In this document: piece by piece, positions 18,655 through 26,362 of the stretch
How the letters are laid out: each line of letters starts with the position of its first letter
Position numbering within the stretch: position 1 is the stretch's first letter
From: Candidatus Phycosocius bacilliformis
GTDB lineage: Bacteria; Pseudomonadota; Alphaproteobacteria; Caulobacterales; Aquidulcibacteraceae
Length of the DNA stretch: 59,832 nt
Assembly (NCBI RefSeq): GCF_003112735.1
Contig: NZ_BFBR01000013.1
Span: 1 to 59,832, forward strand
Reading direction: 5' to 3'
Position numbers and translations under genes: made by a program
The notes under the pieces: model-generated
Seen by the model: only the letters and a program-made list of their open reading frames with translations
What the model was told of the DNA's origin: nothing
The model's database searches: none

Positions 18655-19581
18655 TTAAGCTGGCATGGTCAGACTATGCCAAAGTGGAATGGTGATGAGT
18701 GCCAGCAAGGTTGAGGCGGTCACCAAGCCCGCCATCAGGGGTGCGTCTCCACCCAATTCGCGGGCCAGAACATAGGCCGCAGGGGCACTTGGCATCGAGG
18801 CCACACCAATGGCCACCGCGCTGGGCAAGGGCGGCAGGCCAAGCACATGCGTCACGGCCAGCATCAAAAATGGGGCCATCACTAGCTTCGAGGCAACCCC
18901 GACACCGAGCCGGAGCGGGACTTTTCCCAAGCCCTCAAAACTGAGCGCAGCACCCACGCTGATGAGGGCGATGGGCATGGCGGCGCGTCCTAAAAGCGCC
19001 AAAGCTGGTTCAAGTGGGCCGAGCCAGTCGATGAGGCCGCTGAGATTGGCAATCAGGCCAGCCAGACTGCCCAGCACCAAGGGATTGCGTGTCACTTCCC
19101 GCAGCGCACCTGCCAAATTGGGGGCAATCTCATTATTGGCCCAGCGCGCCATCACCAGCACGCTCATCAGATTGACAAAGGCAACCACCGGGCCAAATCC
19201 AAGCGCGATGAGGGCCAGACCCTTTGGACCATAAAGGGCGGGGGCAGCGGCCAAGATGATGAAGCCATTCCACCGCACACTGGCTTGAAATAGACTGGTA
19301 AAGGCAGGTCCATCACTGGCAAACCACAGCCGAAGGCTGAGACCCCATAAGCCTGCCAATGCAAAACCCACGGCGAGACATGTCAGGAAGGGAATGGTGT
19401 CCGGACCCGAGAAATCGGCACTGGCGACAGTGGAAAACAAAAAGGCTGGATAGAGGATCCAATAGCCAAAGGAATTGACAGCCGCCCAGGATGAATCGGG
19501 CACGACCGAAAGCCGTCGGACGATAAAGCCGATCGCAATCACCAGAAAAACCGGCAAGATTGCAGTGAATGCCACATCCAT
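18655..19581 (-). CDS. Auxin efflux carrier (AEC) family permease
   Basis: 308 residues with about ten hydrophobic segments, the AEC/bile-acid-transporter-like fold. The N-terminus (AILPVFLVIAIGFIVRR) and the C-terminal SMPSAPAAYVLARELGGD are typical of the family, which in bacteria exports or takes up organic anions such as malate or malonate. The substrate is unknown here. It is the last gene of a tight minus-strand block, 3 bp after ruvX. Confidence 0.88.
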   Translation of the reverse strand: MDVAFTAILPVFLVIAIGFIVRRLSVVPDSSWAAVNSFGYWILYPAFLFSTVASADFSGPDTIPFLTCLAVGFALAGLWGLSLRLWFASDGPAFTSLFQASVRWNGFIILAAAPALYGPKGLALIALGFGPVVAFVNLMSVLVMARWANNEIAPNLAGALREVTRNPLVLGSLAGLIANLSGLIDWLGPLEPALALLGRAAMPIALISVGAALSFEGLGKVPLRLGVGVASKLVMAPFLMLAVTHVLGLPPLPSAVAIGVASMPSAPAAYVLARELGGDAPLMAGLVTASTLLALITIPLWHSLTMPA

Positions 19582-19584
19582 CGC

Positions 19585-20061
19585 CTAATATGTCCCCAAT
19601 TCGCTCTGCAGACGGTCCAACAAGCCCTGCAGCATATAGGCGGCTGCCGCAGAATCCACCACGGCAGCTCGTTTGGCGCGCGACATGTCCGCCGCGATCA
19701 TCTGGCGCTGCACGGCCGCAGTCGACAGCCGCTCATCCCACATGAGCAATGGCACGTCACGAATGGCCAAGAGATTGCGGGCAAAAGCGCGGGCAGCTTG
19801 GGCGGAAGGCCCCGGCCTGCCATCCATATTGATCGGATGACCCACCACCAGTCCGCAGGCCTCCCGGTCATCAAAAACTTTGAAGATGGCCGCCGCATCA
19901 ACTGGCCATTTAGACCTCTTAACCCCGCCTGCCGGGCTCGCGATCAGGCGGGTGAAGTCCGATGCTGCCACGCCAATCGTCGTGGAGCCGGGATCAAGCC
20001 CAATGAGGGCCTTGCGGGCAGGAAGGCTGGCGGCAAACTCTGCCAAATCCAGAATTGGCAT
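19585..20061 (-). CDS. ruvX: RuvX/YqgF family putative pre-16S rRNA nuclease
   Basis: 158 residues, RNase-H fold. ALIGLDPGSTTIGVAASD carries the first catalytic Asp, VVGHPINMDGRPGPSA the second motif, and MWDERLSTAAVQ and the ending VVDSAAAAYMLQGLLD the rest. Implicated in 16S rRNA 5' end maturation. Its first base is the last base of the upstream dsbA-like gene. Confidence 0.95.
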   Translation of the reverse strand: MPILDLAEFAASLPARKALIGLDPGSTTIGVAASDFTRLIASPAGGVKRSKWPVDAAAIFKVFDDREACGLVVGHPINMDGRPGPSAQAARAFARNLLAIRDVPLLMWDERLSTAAVQRQMIAADMSRAKRAAVVDSAAAAYMLQGLLDRLQSELGTY

Positions 20062-20750
20062 CAGGTCTGGCCAGAACTGGGCAGGGTGGGCGTTTGTTGG
20101 TCCTGCCAGGCACGCGTCAGCGCCTCACCAAATGTGTCCACGCTTTGAGCACCGATCAAGGCAAAGCTTTGATTGAACAGGATGGTCGGCACCCCCGTTA
20201 CTCCCATGCGACGGGCGATATCCAAATCTTGGGCGACCGCCTCTTTATCATCATCGCCTGCGAGGAGTGTGGCCACCAGGCTGCCGTCCATCCCGAGGCC
20301 TCGGGCAAGTGCCACCAATGTCCCCGATTGGCTCAGATCCTCGCCTTCGACATGATAGGCTTGGAATAAGGCCTCTGCACATTCAACCTCCACGCCGGCT
20401 GAACGGGCCCAACGCAATAAGCGGTGACAGTCAAGCGTATTGGGGGTGGTCTTGATGGCGGCGAAATTGAACTCGATCCCGACCGCAAGACCCGCATCCA
20501 CCACAGCTTGCGAAACCGCTTTCAAGCGCTGCTCATCGCCGCCAAATTTGGCGAGCAATCGCTCTGCGCGATCCACCCCTTGTGGCGGAATTGTTGGATC
20601 AAGCTCATAAGGTCTCATCGCCAGATGTGTAGGTATGTGCGGACGCTGGACACAGGCAGTTATCAGTGCGCGAAACCCGACATAGCACCATGGGCAAATC
20701 ACATCGGAAATGAAATCAATCACCACCGGACGCGGAGGTACCGCGCTCAT
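20061..20750 (-). CDS. DsbA family (FrnE-like) oxidoreductase
   Basis: 229 residues, thioredoxin fold with a helical insertion. The redox motif Cys-Pro-Trp-Cys is at 19-22 and the cis-Pro loop is MGVTGVPTILF near 190. There is no signal peptide, so it is probably cytoplasmic, as is usual for the FrnE/2-hydroxychromene isomerase-like branch. The natural substrate is unknown. Its start overlaps the stop of the GGDEF gene by 4 bp. Confidence 0.9.
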   Translation of the reverse strand: MSAVPPRPVVIDFISDVICPWCYVGFRALITACVQRPHIPTHLAMRPYELDPTIPPQGVDRAERLLAKFGGDEQRLKAVSQAVVDAGLAVGIEFNFAAIKTTPNTLDCHRLLRWARSAGVEVECAEALFQAYHVEGEDLSQSGTLVALARGLGMDGSLVATLLAGDDDKEAVAQDLDIARRMGVTGVPTILFNQSFALIGAQSVDTFGEALTRAWQDQQTPTLPSSGQT

Positions 20751-22051
20751 GAGCCTTGCCCTTGGTCAATCGCCCGACTGACCCGGCGGATCAAGCTCAA
20801 AGCGCTTTCACGCGGCGCAAGACTCGCGCTTTGGGTTCTAAGCTTGATCTGCACAGGCTGATCATTGCTGAAACTGGTCTGGTCGGCCTGCACATCAAAG
20901 GCGGTACACTCAAGCACCGCAGCAATCCGTTCGGCGGCCACTGCAGCGGCATCGGCATCCGAACTGGGGAATGCGACAATGAAGCTTGTTTGATCAAGTC
21001 GGGCTGCCACGTCTTCAGCCCGCACCAAGCGTGACAACATTGCGCCGGACTGCCCAATCAGGCGCTCGATCGCCTGCCGACCGCGGATGGCACCCAAGCT
21101 GGCGGCCTCGTCCAGTCGGGCAATCGCAATCGACAGCGGCCGATCGGTTTCAAAAGCGCGATGGGCCAACAGGTCGAGGTGGGCAGCAAAAAAGGCTTCT
21201 GAATAAAGTCCTGTGGTTGGTTCGATGGCAGCAGGTGCCCGGGCAGCGGCAAAAGCCAAATTGAGGGCGTCGCGGCTACGCTTCTCATCGATGTATGTCA
21301 AAAGCCGCTCAACCGCCCCGGCATCATCATCCCCGGCAATCGCAAAGTCAGTTGCTCCGCGCTCAATCGCTTCATGCGGATTGTCAAAATCAGGCGAGCC
21401 CACGATCAAGCAGGGCATATGAAACATCCGCGCATTGCGCCGCATGGCCGCACAAAAGGTCATGGCGGTCGGTCGGTCGTCTCGGGCCAGGATAACAACC
21501 GCGTCAAACTCGCTCTCATGGAGATAGTCAAACGCTGTAAAGGAGGTGAATGCGGCAATGGTATCCGCACCCTGCGCATTCAAGGCTGTTGAGAATTGCA
21601 ACAAATCTGGCCCCGGCAGACCGAACAACAATACTTTTGGGGTCTTGTTGCTATTGATAACCGGGGGATGGGCCGGACCACCAAAGCGGGCGAGCGTTTG
21701 AAAACGCAGCCTTGCCTCATCCGCCATCACAGCAATGCGCAAACTTGAGCCCAATCGCGCTGCCAGCAGGGCCGAGGAGGCTGTTGAATCGAGAACGCCA
21801 TCAAAAACGCTCGGATCGAAATTATGCTGGCCGTCGCTCCACGCCAGGAAAAGGCCGGCCCGAGGACCGAGGGCGGCCCGCAGCGATCTTACCAAATCGG
21901 CAGCCTTGGCCCCACTGTCACCTCGGGTTTCGACCACGATGGCCGCAGTCTGACGGCGAACATCATCGTCGCCGGCTAAGGTGAAGCCAGCCTCGGAGAT
22001 GGCATGGCGTGCATCATCACCTGCCAGAACCAAGATATGGGGCTTTGCCAT
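20747..22051 (-). CDS. popA: PopA-like c-di-GMP receptor: REC-REC-degenerate GGDEF
   Basis: 434 residues from the ATG at 22051. A divergent receiver-like region spans about 1-115 and a second 138-255 (VLLFGLPGPDLLQFSTAL, AVVILARDDRP). The GGDEF-type domain starts at TTGLYSEAFFAAHL, 279-292. The active-site loop reads Asp-Gln-Thr-Ser-Phe (353-357) where a cyclase has GGDEF or GGEEF, so synthesis is not expected. Eight residues upstream is an intact I-site, Arg-Ala-Glu-Asp (344-347). This layout is that of Caulobacter PopA, which recruits CtrA to ClpXP when bound to c-di-GMP. The name rests on architecture. A TTG at 22072 would add seven residues; ATG has the better ribosome site (GGAAGAGAAG). 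Confidence 0.7.
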   Translation of the reverse strand: MAKPHILVLAGDDARHAISEAGFTLAGDDDVRRQTAAIVVETRGDSGAKAADLVRSLRAALGPRAGLFLAWSDGQHNFDPSVFDGVLDSTASSALLAARLGSSLRIAVMADEARLRFQTLARFGGPAHPPVINSNKTPKVLLFGLPGPDLLQFSTALNAQGADTIAAFTSFTAFDYLHESEFDAVVILARDDRPTAMTFCAAMRRNARMFHMPCLIVGSPDFDNPHEAIERGATDFAIAGDDDAGAVERLLTYIDEKRSRDALNLAFAAARAPAAIEPTTGLYSEAFFAAHLDLLAHRAFETDRPLSIAIARLDEAASLGAIRGRQAIERLIGQSGAMLSRLVRAEDVAARLDQTSFIVAFPSSDADAAAVAAERIAAVLECTAFDVQADQTSFSNDQPVQIKLRTQSASLAPRESALSLIRRVSRAIDQGQGS

Positions 22052-22172
22052 GGACTGTCTTCTCTTCCTCAACCCTAAAGCCCGGCAATGTCCGAGGCCT
22101 TTGCTTTACACAACACTCACCCTAGCCTTGCCAAACTGAGTCGTCAGCACATGATTACCGAGGGAGCGTGAT

Positions 22173-22964
22173 GTGAGCGCAAAAAGTGGCCTGATCCAGC
22201 CTGATTTCCGCCTTGATGGCAAGACCGCTCTGATTACTGGGGCCTCGTCCGGCTTGGGTGCCCATTTTGCGCGTTTGTTGGCCGGGCTTGGGGCCAAAGT
22301 TGTCTGCGGCGCGCGACGGCGCGATCGACTTGACGACCTTGTGGCACAGATTGCGGCTAACGGAGGCCAGGCCCAAGCCGTTGTGCTTGACGTCCAAGAC
22401 GAGGCCAGCGTGATCGCAGCCTTTGATGCAGCTGAAGCGGGGCTTGGAACCCCCTCCATCGTCATCGCCAATGCCGGGGTCAATGAAATCGGTTTGGCAA
22501 CGGAGATCAGCATGGACGCCTATGATGCGGTTATGTCAGTCAATGTGCGTGGTGTGTTCATTACAGCGCGTGAGGCTGCACGGCGTATGATCGCTGCTGG
22601 CAGTAGCGAACGCGGCGATGGCCGGATCGTCTTGATCGCCTCAATGGCCGGCCTGAAGCCTTTGCCTGGCCTTGTCCCTTATTCGGTGTCAAAGGCCGCC
22701 GTGGTGATGATGGCCCGCTCTATGGCTGCCGAATGGATGCGCAAGGGTATCAATGTCAGCGCCATTTGCCCCGGCTATATTGAAACAGAGATCAATAGCG
22801 ACTGGTTGAATCAGCCTGGTGGTCAGAAAATGGTGTCAGGATTTCCGCGCCGCCGCATTATGGACGAAGAGGCCCTCGACGGCGCGATGGCTTGGCTGGT
22901 GTCGGAGGCTGGGCGTTATGCCAGCGGCTCAGTCATACAGATTGATGACGGGCAGGGCCTTTAG
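22173..22964 (+). CDS. SDR family oxidoreductase
   Basis: 263 residues, Rossmann fold. The cofactor motif TGASSGLG is near 20-27, IANAG near the middle, and the catalytic YSVSK (Tyr and Lys) around 170. The C-terminal ASGSVIQIDDGQGL is standard for classical SDRs. The substrate cannot be named. The start is a GTG with a GAGGGAG site about 7 bp upstream. It is divergent from the popA-like gene. Confidence 0.92.
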   Translation: MSAKSGLIQPDFRLDGKTALITGASSGLGAHFARLLAGLGAKVVCGARRRDRLDDLVAQIAANGGQAQAVVLDVQDEASVIAAFDAAEAGLGTPSIVIANAGVNEIGLATEISMDAYDAVMSVNVRGVFITAREAARRMIAAGSSERGDGRIVLIASMAGLKPLPGLVPYSVSKAAVVMMARSMAAEWMRKGINVSAICPGYIETEINSDWLNQPGGQKMVSGFPRRRIMDEEALDGAMAWLVSEAGRYASGSVIQIDDGQGL

Positions 22965-23371
22965 GTTCTGCTGCCAGTTCACGCAGGTTGGCTTTTCCGG
23001 TCAGTAATATTGTTCAATAGAACTGATAACAAATCTGGGTTCTGCGTCATGGCCCGACAAATAAAATTTCAGTGTCAGTGACAAATCCTTTTAATTTGCC
23101 TCCTACGCAGCGGTAACTTATGTTTGTCTTTTTTTGACTGGCTCGTGCCTAAATTTTGGGCATTGGCGTTCTGTCGTGTGCCAAATCATGGCGATATTGA
23201 CAATGTTTGAGCATTTCTGGGACTTCATTTTCACCAAGAAATATAAACTAAATATATGAATATATTCGAATTACTTTGTTTTTACCAAAATTATTTAACG
23301 CGCGTTAAGATTTCCCGTGTTACCAGCTGGGAATAGGTGCCAGTTGGTGTGCGCGTTAAAGGAAATCAGGC
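22965..23371 (+). promoter_or_regulatory. AT-rich 407-bp leader upstream of the TadG-like gene, with a 14-bp palindrome
   Basis: No gene is seen. The stretch is clearly AT-richer than its flanks, especially 23220-23300. TTAACGCGCGTTAA at 23295-23308 is a perfect palindrome. It resembles two TTAA half-sites with six bases between (the canonical CtrA box has seven), so CtrA binding is only a suggestion. The ribosome site AAAGGAAATCAGG precedes the ATG at 23372. Confidence 0.4.
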
Positions 23372-25321
23372 ATGAAGGTGCGCCAAAAGCAGGATCGCAG
23401 CGCGGCTGGGAATATCGCCCAGCGCGCAGAGCGCGGTAATGTCGCTGTTCTGTTTGCGCTTGTCTCATCAGTTTCTTTGGGCGTGCTCGGGGCGACAATT
23501 GAACTCAACCGCATTTCTGCGGCAAAAGCCTCGCTGGCCGCAGCGGCCGATGCTGGGGCCTTGGCCGCCAAACGCACGCAATCGGACCGCTCGCTGGAAG
23601 GTGTGACGGCATCGCGGCTTGCCGGGGCCGAGGCTGGCACAAAGGCATTTCTCGCATCGGCCCCATCGGTAGACCGGGGCGTCACGGGATTGAATGCGAC
23701 CGTGACCTGGGACGAGGATGGCTCGGCCCGATTGACGGCAACTGGAACCCAAAGTCTTCTGTTGGGTGCCTTCCTTGGCCGGTCGAACATCACGCTAACT
23801 GCGGTGGGTGTGGCCACCGCGGGCACGGATAAGCGGCTCGAAGTTGCGGTGGTGATGGATACCACGGCTTCGATGTTCCAAAAGGATGGCCGCCCTTCGT
23901 CACGCTTCACCCAGATGCGCAGCGCGGCCAAGGGCTTTGTCAACACATTGTTCAACACCGTTGGTGTTCCCGACCGCTTGCGCGTGGCGATCATTCCATG
24001 GACCACCACTGTGAACATTCGCAGTGAGGTTCCCGACCAAGCATGGAATCCTGCTGCTGCGGCTGTGCGAAGTCCGGTTGAAGCCGGTACGCGGTCATTG
24101 CCGACCAATGTTATTGGTCGAGGAAGCAATATCAGCGAATCCTCAAGCCAGTTGTCCAGTCTGTTTGCTCCCGTCGGCTGGCGGGGCTGTATTGCGGGGA
24201 CGGGCGAAAGCCTTACCGCCAATGATGATCCCAAATCCGGGATGAGTTGGAATGCTTTGCGTGTGCCACCTCGGGTCAATAATGCCACCCGGACCAAGGG
24301 CTTTGTGGCGACGAAAATGTGTGACAATTGGACGGGCTGCCCCTCTCCACCGCCACCTCCGCCTGGACCACCGCCGCCCCCGCCACCGCCACCACCACAG
24401 CCTCAGGGCAAATTGAACCTGCCAGGTCAAAAGCCTGAAACCTTTGCCTTTTTAAGTTTTGGCAAGTCCACCTTGCGGGCGGCATGCGTCAATAATCCCT
24501 ATTCTTGTAATTATAATTCCTGCCCCGCAGGCAGCCAGAGCTTGACGACCATCAATTGCTCGCAAAGCGACAATAATGGGACACGCAACGCGTTCTTCAA
24601 TTTTTCTGGAACCCAAGCCTGTATCAATGGTGGGGGCTGTCAACTCAATCTGAATACAGGCACTGCCGCAGGCTGTGTTGCAGACTATAATGAGATCACG
24701 TGGAACAATAATAGCGGTGCGTGGTGCTCTTGGGTTCCTCGACTTCAATGGGATAGCTTCCGCCGCATCACCGGGCCAAATCTGAATTGCCCGATGCCGA
24801 TGCTGGGTCTGTCGGCCAACCGCAGTCAGTTGATCGACACGATTGACCGTCTCTCACCCGCGCCGGGAGGCACGCATGCCGATGTTGGCCTGCGTTGGGG
24901 TCTGCGAGCCCTGTCGCCGCGCACCGAATGGGCCAATTTCTTCCAACACACGGCACCCTTGGCGTTTGGTTCTGATCAGGCAATCAAAGTGATGGTTCTG
25001 ATGACCGATGGTGCCAATGAGCAGGCTGTCAATTTCCCTGGCTATTGGGGATGTAACGAGACGGGCGCGCCGGGTTGTTCAGGGTCGCCAGATCGCTCGA
25101 CGCTCGATAGCCGCATGTTAACATGGTGCAGTGCAATCCGCGAAACCTATAAGGTTGAACTCTTTACTGTGGCCATCAATGTATCAGATGCCACTGCGGT
25201 TAGTTTGTTGCAGCAATGCGCAGGTAACCCCCAGCGTGCCTTTGCGGTGGATGCCTCTGAACTGAACGCCACATTCGAGCAGATCGCGCGGGAGACTTTT
25301 GCCTTGCGCCTGAAGGAATAG
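23372..25321 (+). CDS. TadG/TadE-like pilus-assembly protein with a vWA domain
   Basis: 649 residues. The N-terminus RGNVAVLFALVSSVSLGVLG is a prepilin-like membrane segment (about 28-50) followed by ELNRISAAKASLAAAADAGALAA, typical of TadG-type Flp pilus proteins. A vWA domain starts at EVAVVMDTTASM (about 165) with a Asp-x-Thr-x-Ser metal site and continues after a long insert with VMVLMTDGANEQ near 540. The insert holds a near-pure run of prolines (about 326-345; DNA 24348-24400) and a Cys- and Asn-rich region (about 365-470). No other tad genes are adjacent, so it is an orphan copy. Confidence 0.8.
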   Translation: MKVRQKQDRSAAGNIAQRAERGNVAVLFALVSSVSLGVLGATIELNRISAAKASLAAAADAGALAAKRTQSDRSLEGVTASRLAGAEAGTKAFLASAPSVDRGVTGLNATVTWDEDGSARLTATGTQSLLLGAFLGRSNITLTAVGVATAGTDKRLEVAVVMDTTASMFQKDGRPSSRFTQMRSAAKGFVNTLFNTVGVPDRLRVAIIPWTTTVNIRSEVPDQAWNPAAAAVRSPVEAGTRSLPTNVIGRGSNISESSSQLSSLFAPVGWRGCIAGTGESLTANDDPKSGMSWNALRVPPRVNNATRTKGFVATKMCDNWTGCPSPPPPPPGPPPPPPPPPPQPQGKLNLPGQKPETFAFLSFGKSTLRAACVNNPYSCNYNSCPAGSQSLTTINCSQSDNNGTRNAFFNFSGTQACINGGGCQLNLNTGTAAGCVADYNEITWNNNSGAWCSWVPRLQWDSFRRITGPNLNCPMPMLGLSANRSQLIDTIDRLSPAPGGTHADVGLRWGLRALSPRTEWANFFQHTAPLAFGSDQAIKVMVLMTDGANEQAVNFPGYWGCNETGAPGCSGSPDRSTLDSRMLTWCSAIRETYKVELFTVAINVSDATAVSLLQQCAGNPQRAFAVDASELNATFEQIARETFALRLKE

Positions 25322-25417
25322 TCAGGTCGCGCCCGAGCGTTCTGCATCTTTCATCTGCGCTAAATCCGGCTCCGCTTGTTGCAAGCGGGGCCGCTTGGGC
25401 TTTATGCACGCTTTGCC

Positions 25418-26359
25418 ATGACACAAGCGATTGCGACTTCACATCCTTCTTATTCAACGCCCTGTTCGCGCGCGCGCGACGCTGGCCGCGTGCCGAGCTT
25501 TCAGGACATTATTCTCACCCTGTCGGATTATTGGGCCCGTCAGGGCTGCGTGATCCTGCAGCCCTATGATACTGAAGTCGGTGCTGGCACGCTGCACCCG
25601 GCCACCACATTGCGCGCGCTGGGTCCTAAGCCGTGGCGGGCTGCCTATGTGCAGCCGTCGCGTCGCCCCAAGGATGGTCGCTATGGCGAAAACCCCAATC
25701 GCTTGGGCCATTATTACCAATATCAGGTGATCCTCAAGCCGAACCCGCCCAATCTGCAGGAGCTTTATCTCAATTCCCTCTATGAGATTGGCATTGACCC
25801 GTCCTTGCACGACATCCGGTTCGTTGAAGACGATTGGGAAAATCCCACAGTCGGGGCCTGGGGGCTTGGCTGGGAGATTTGGTGCGATGGGATGGAAGTC
25901 TCTCAATTCACCTATTTTCAACAGGTTGGCGGGCTTGATTGCAAGCCAGTCTCAGGTGAATTGACCTATGGCTTAGAGCGTTTGGCCATGTATGTCCAAG
26001 GCGTGGAAAACGTCTATGACTTGGATTTCAACGGCCAAGGCGTGAGCTATGGTGAGGTGTTCTTGGAAAATGAGCGCCAGCAATCGGCCTTTAATTTTGA
26101 AGAATCCGACCCGGCCATGCTCAAGCGCTGGTTTGAAGATGCCGAACGCATGTGCGCACATTTGCGCGGCAAAAATTTGGCTCTGCCCGCGTTCGACTGG
26201 GCGTTGAAATGCTCACATTTGTTCAATCTGTTGGATGCGCGCGGTGTGGTCTCGCCCACTGAACGGCAAAGCTTCATTGCGCGTGTGCGCGATCAGGCCA
26301 AGGGTTGTGCGATCCTATGGGCTGAGACCCAAGGTGCTGCCGCGGAAGGGGTGAATTAA
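25418..26359 (+). CDS. glyQ: Glycyl-tRNA synthetase alpha subunit
   Basis: Catalytic class II subunit of the alpha2beta2 enzyme; 313 residues. Core motifs [45 protein letters not shown] and [19 protein letters not shown] are diagnostic. The start at 25418 leaves about 25 residues before the conserved core, slightly longer than usual; a TTG at 25376 is also in frame but less likely. glyS begins 3 bp after the stop. Confidence 0.96.
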   Translation: MTQAIATSHPSYSTPCSRARDAGRVPSFQDIILTLSDYWARQGCVILQPYDTEVGAGTLHPATTLRALGPKPWRAAYVQPSRRPKDGRYGENPNRLGHYYQYQVILKPNPPNLQELYLNSLYEIGIDPSLHDIRFVEDDWENPTVGAWGLGWEIWCDGMEVSQFTYFQQVGGLDCKPVSGELTYGLERLAMYVQGVENVYDLDFNGQGVSYGEVFLENERQQSAFNFEESDPAMLKRWFEDAERMCAHLRGKNLALPAFDWALKCSHLFNLLDARGVVSPTERQSFIARVRDQAKGCAILWAETQGAAAEGVN

Positions 26360-26362
26360 GCC

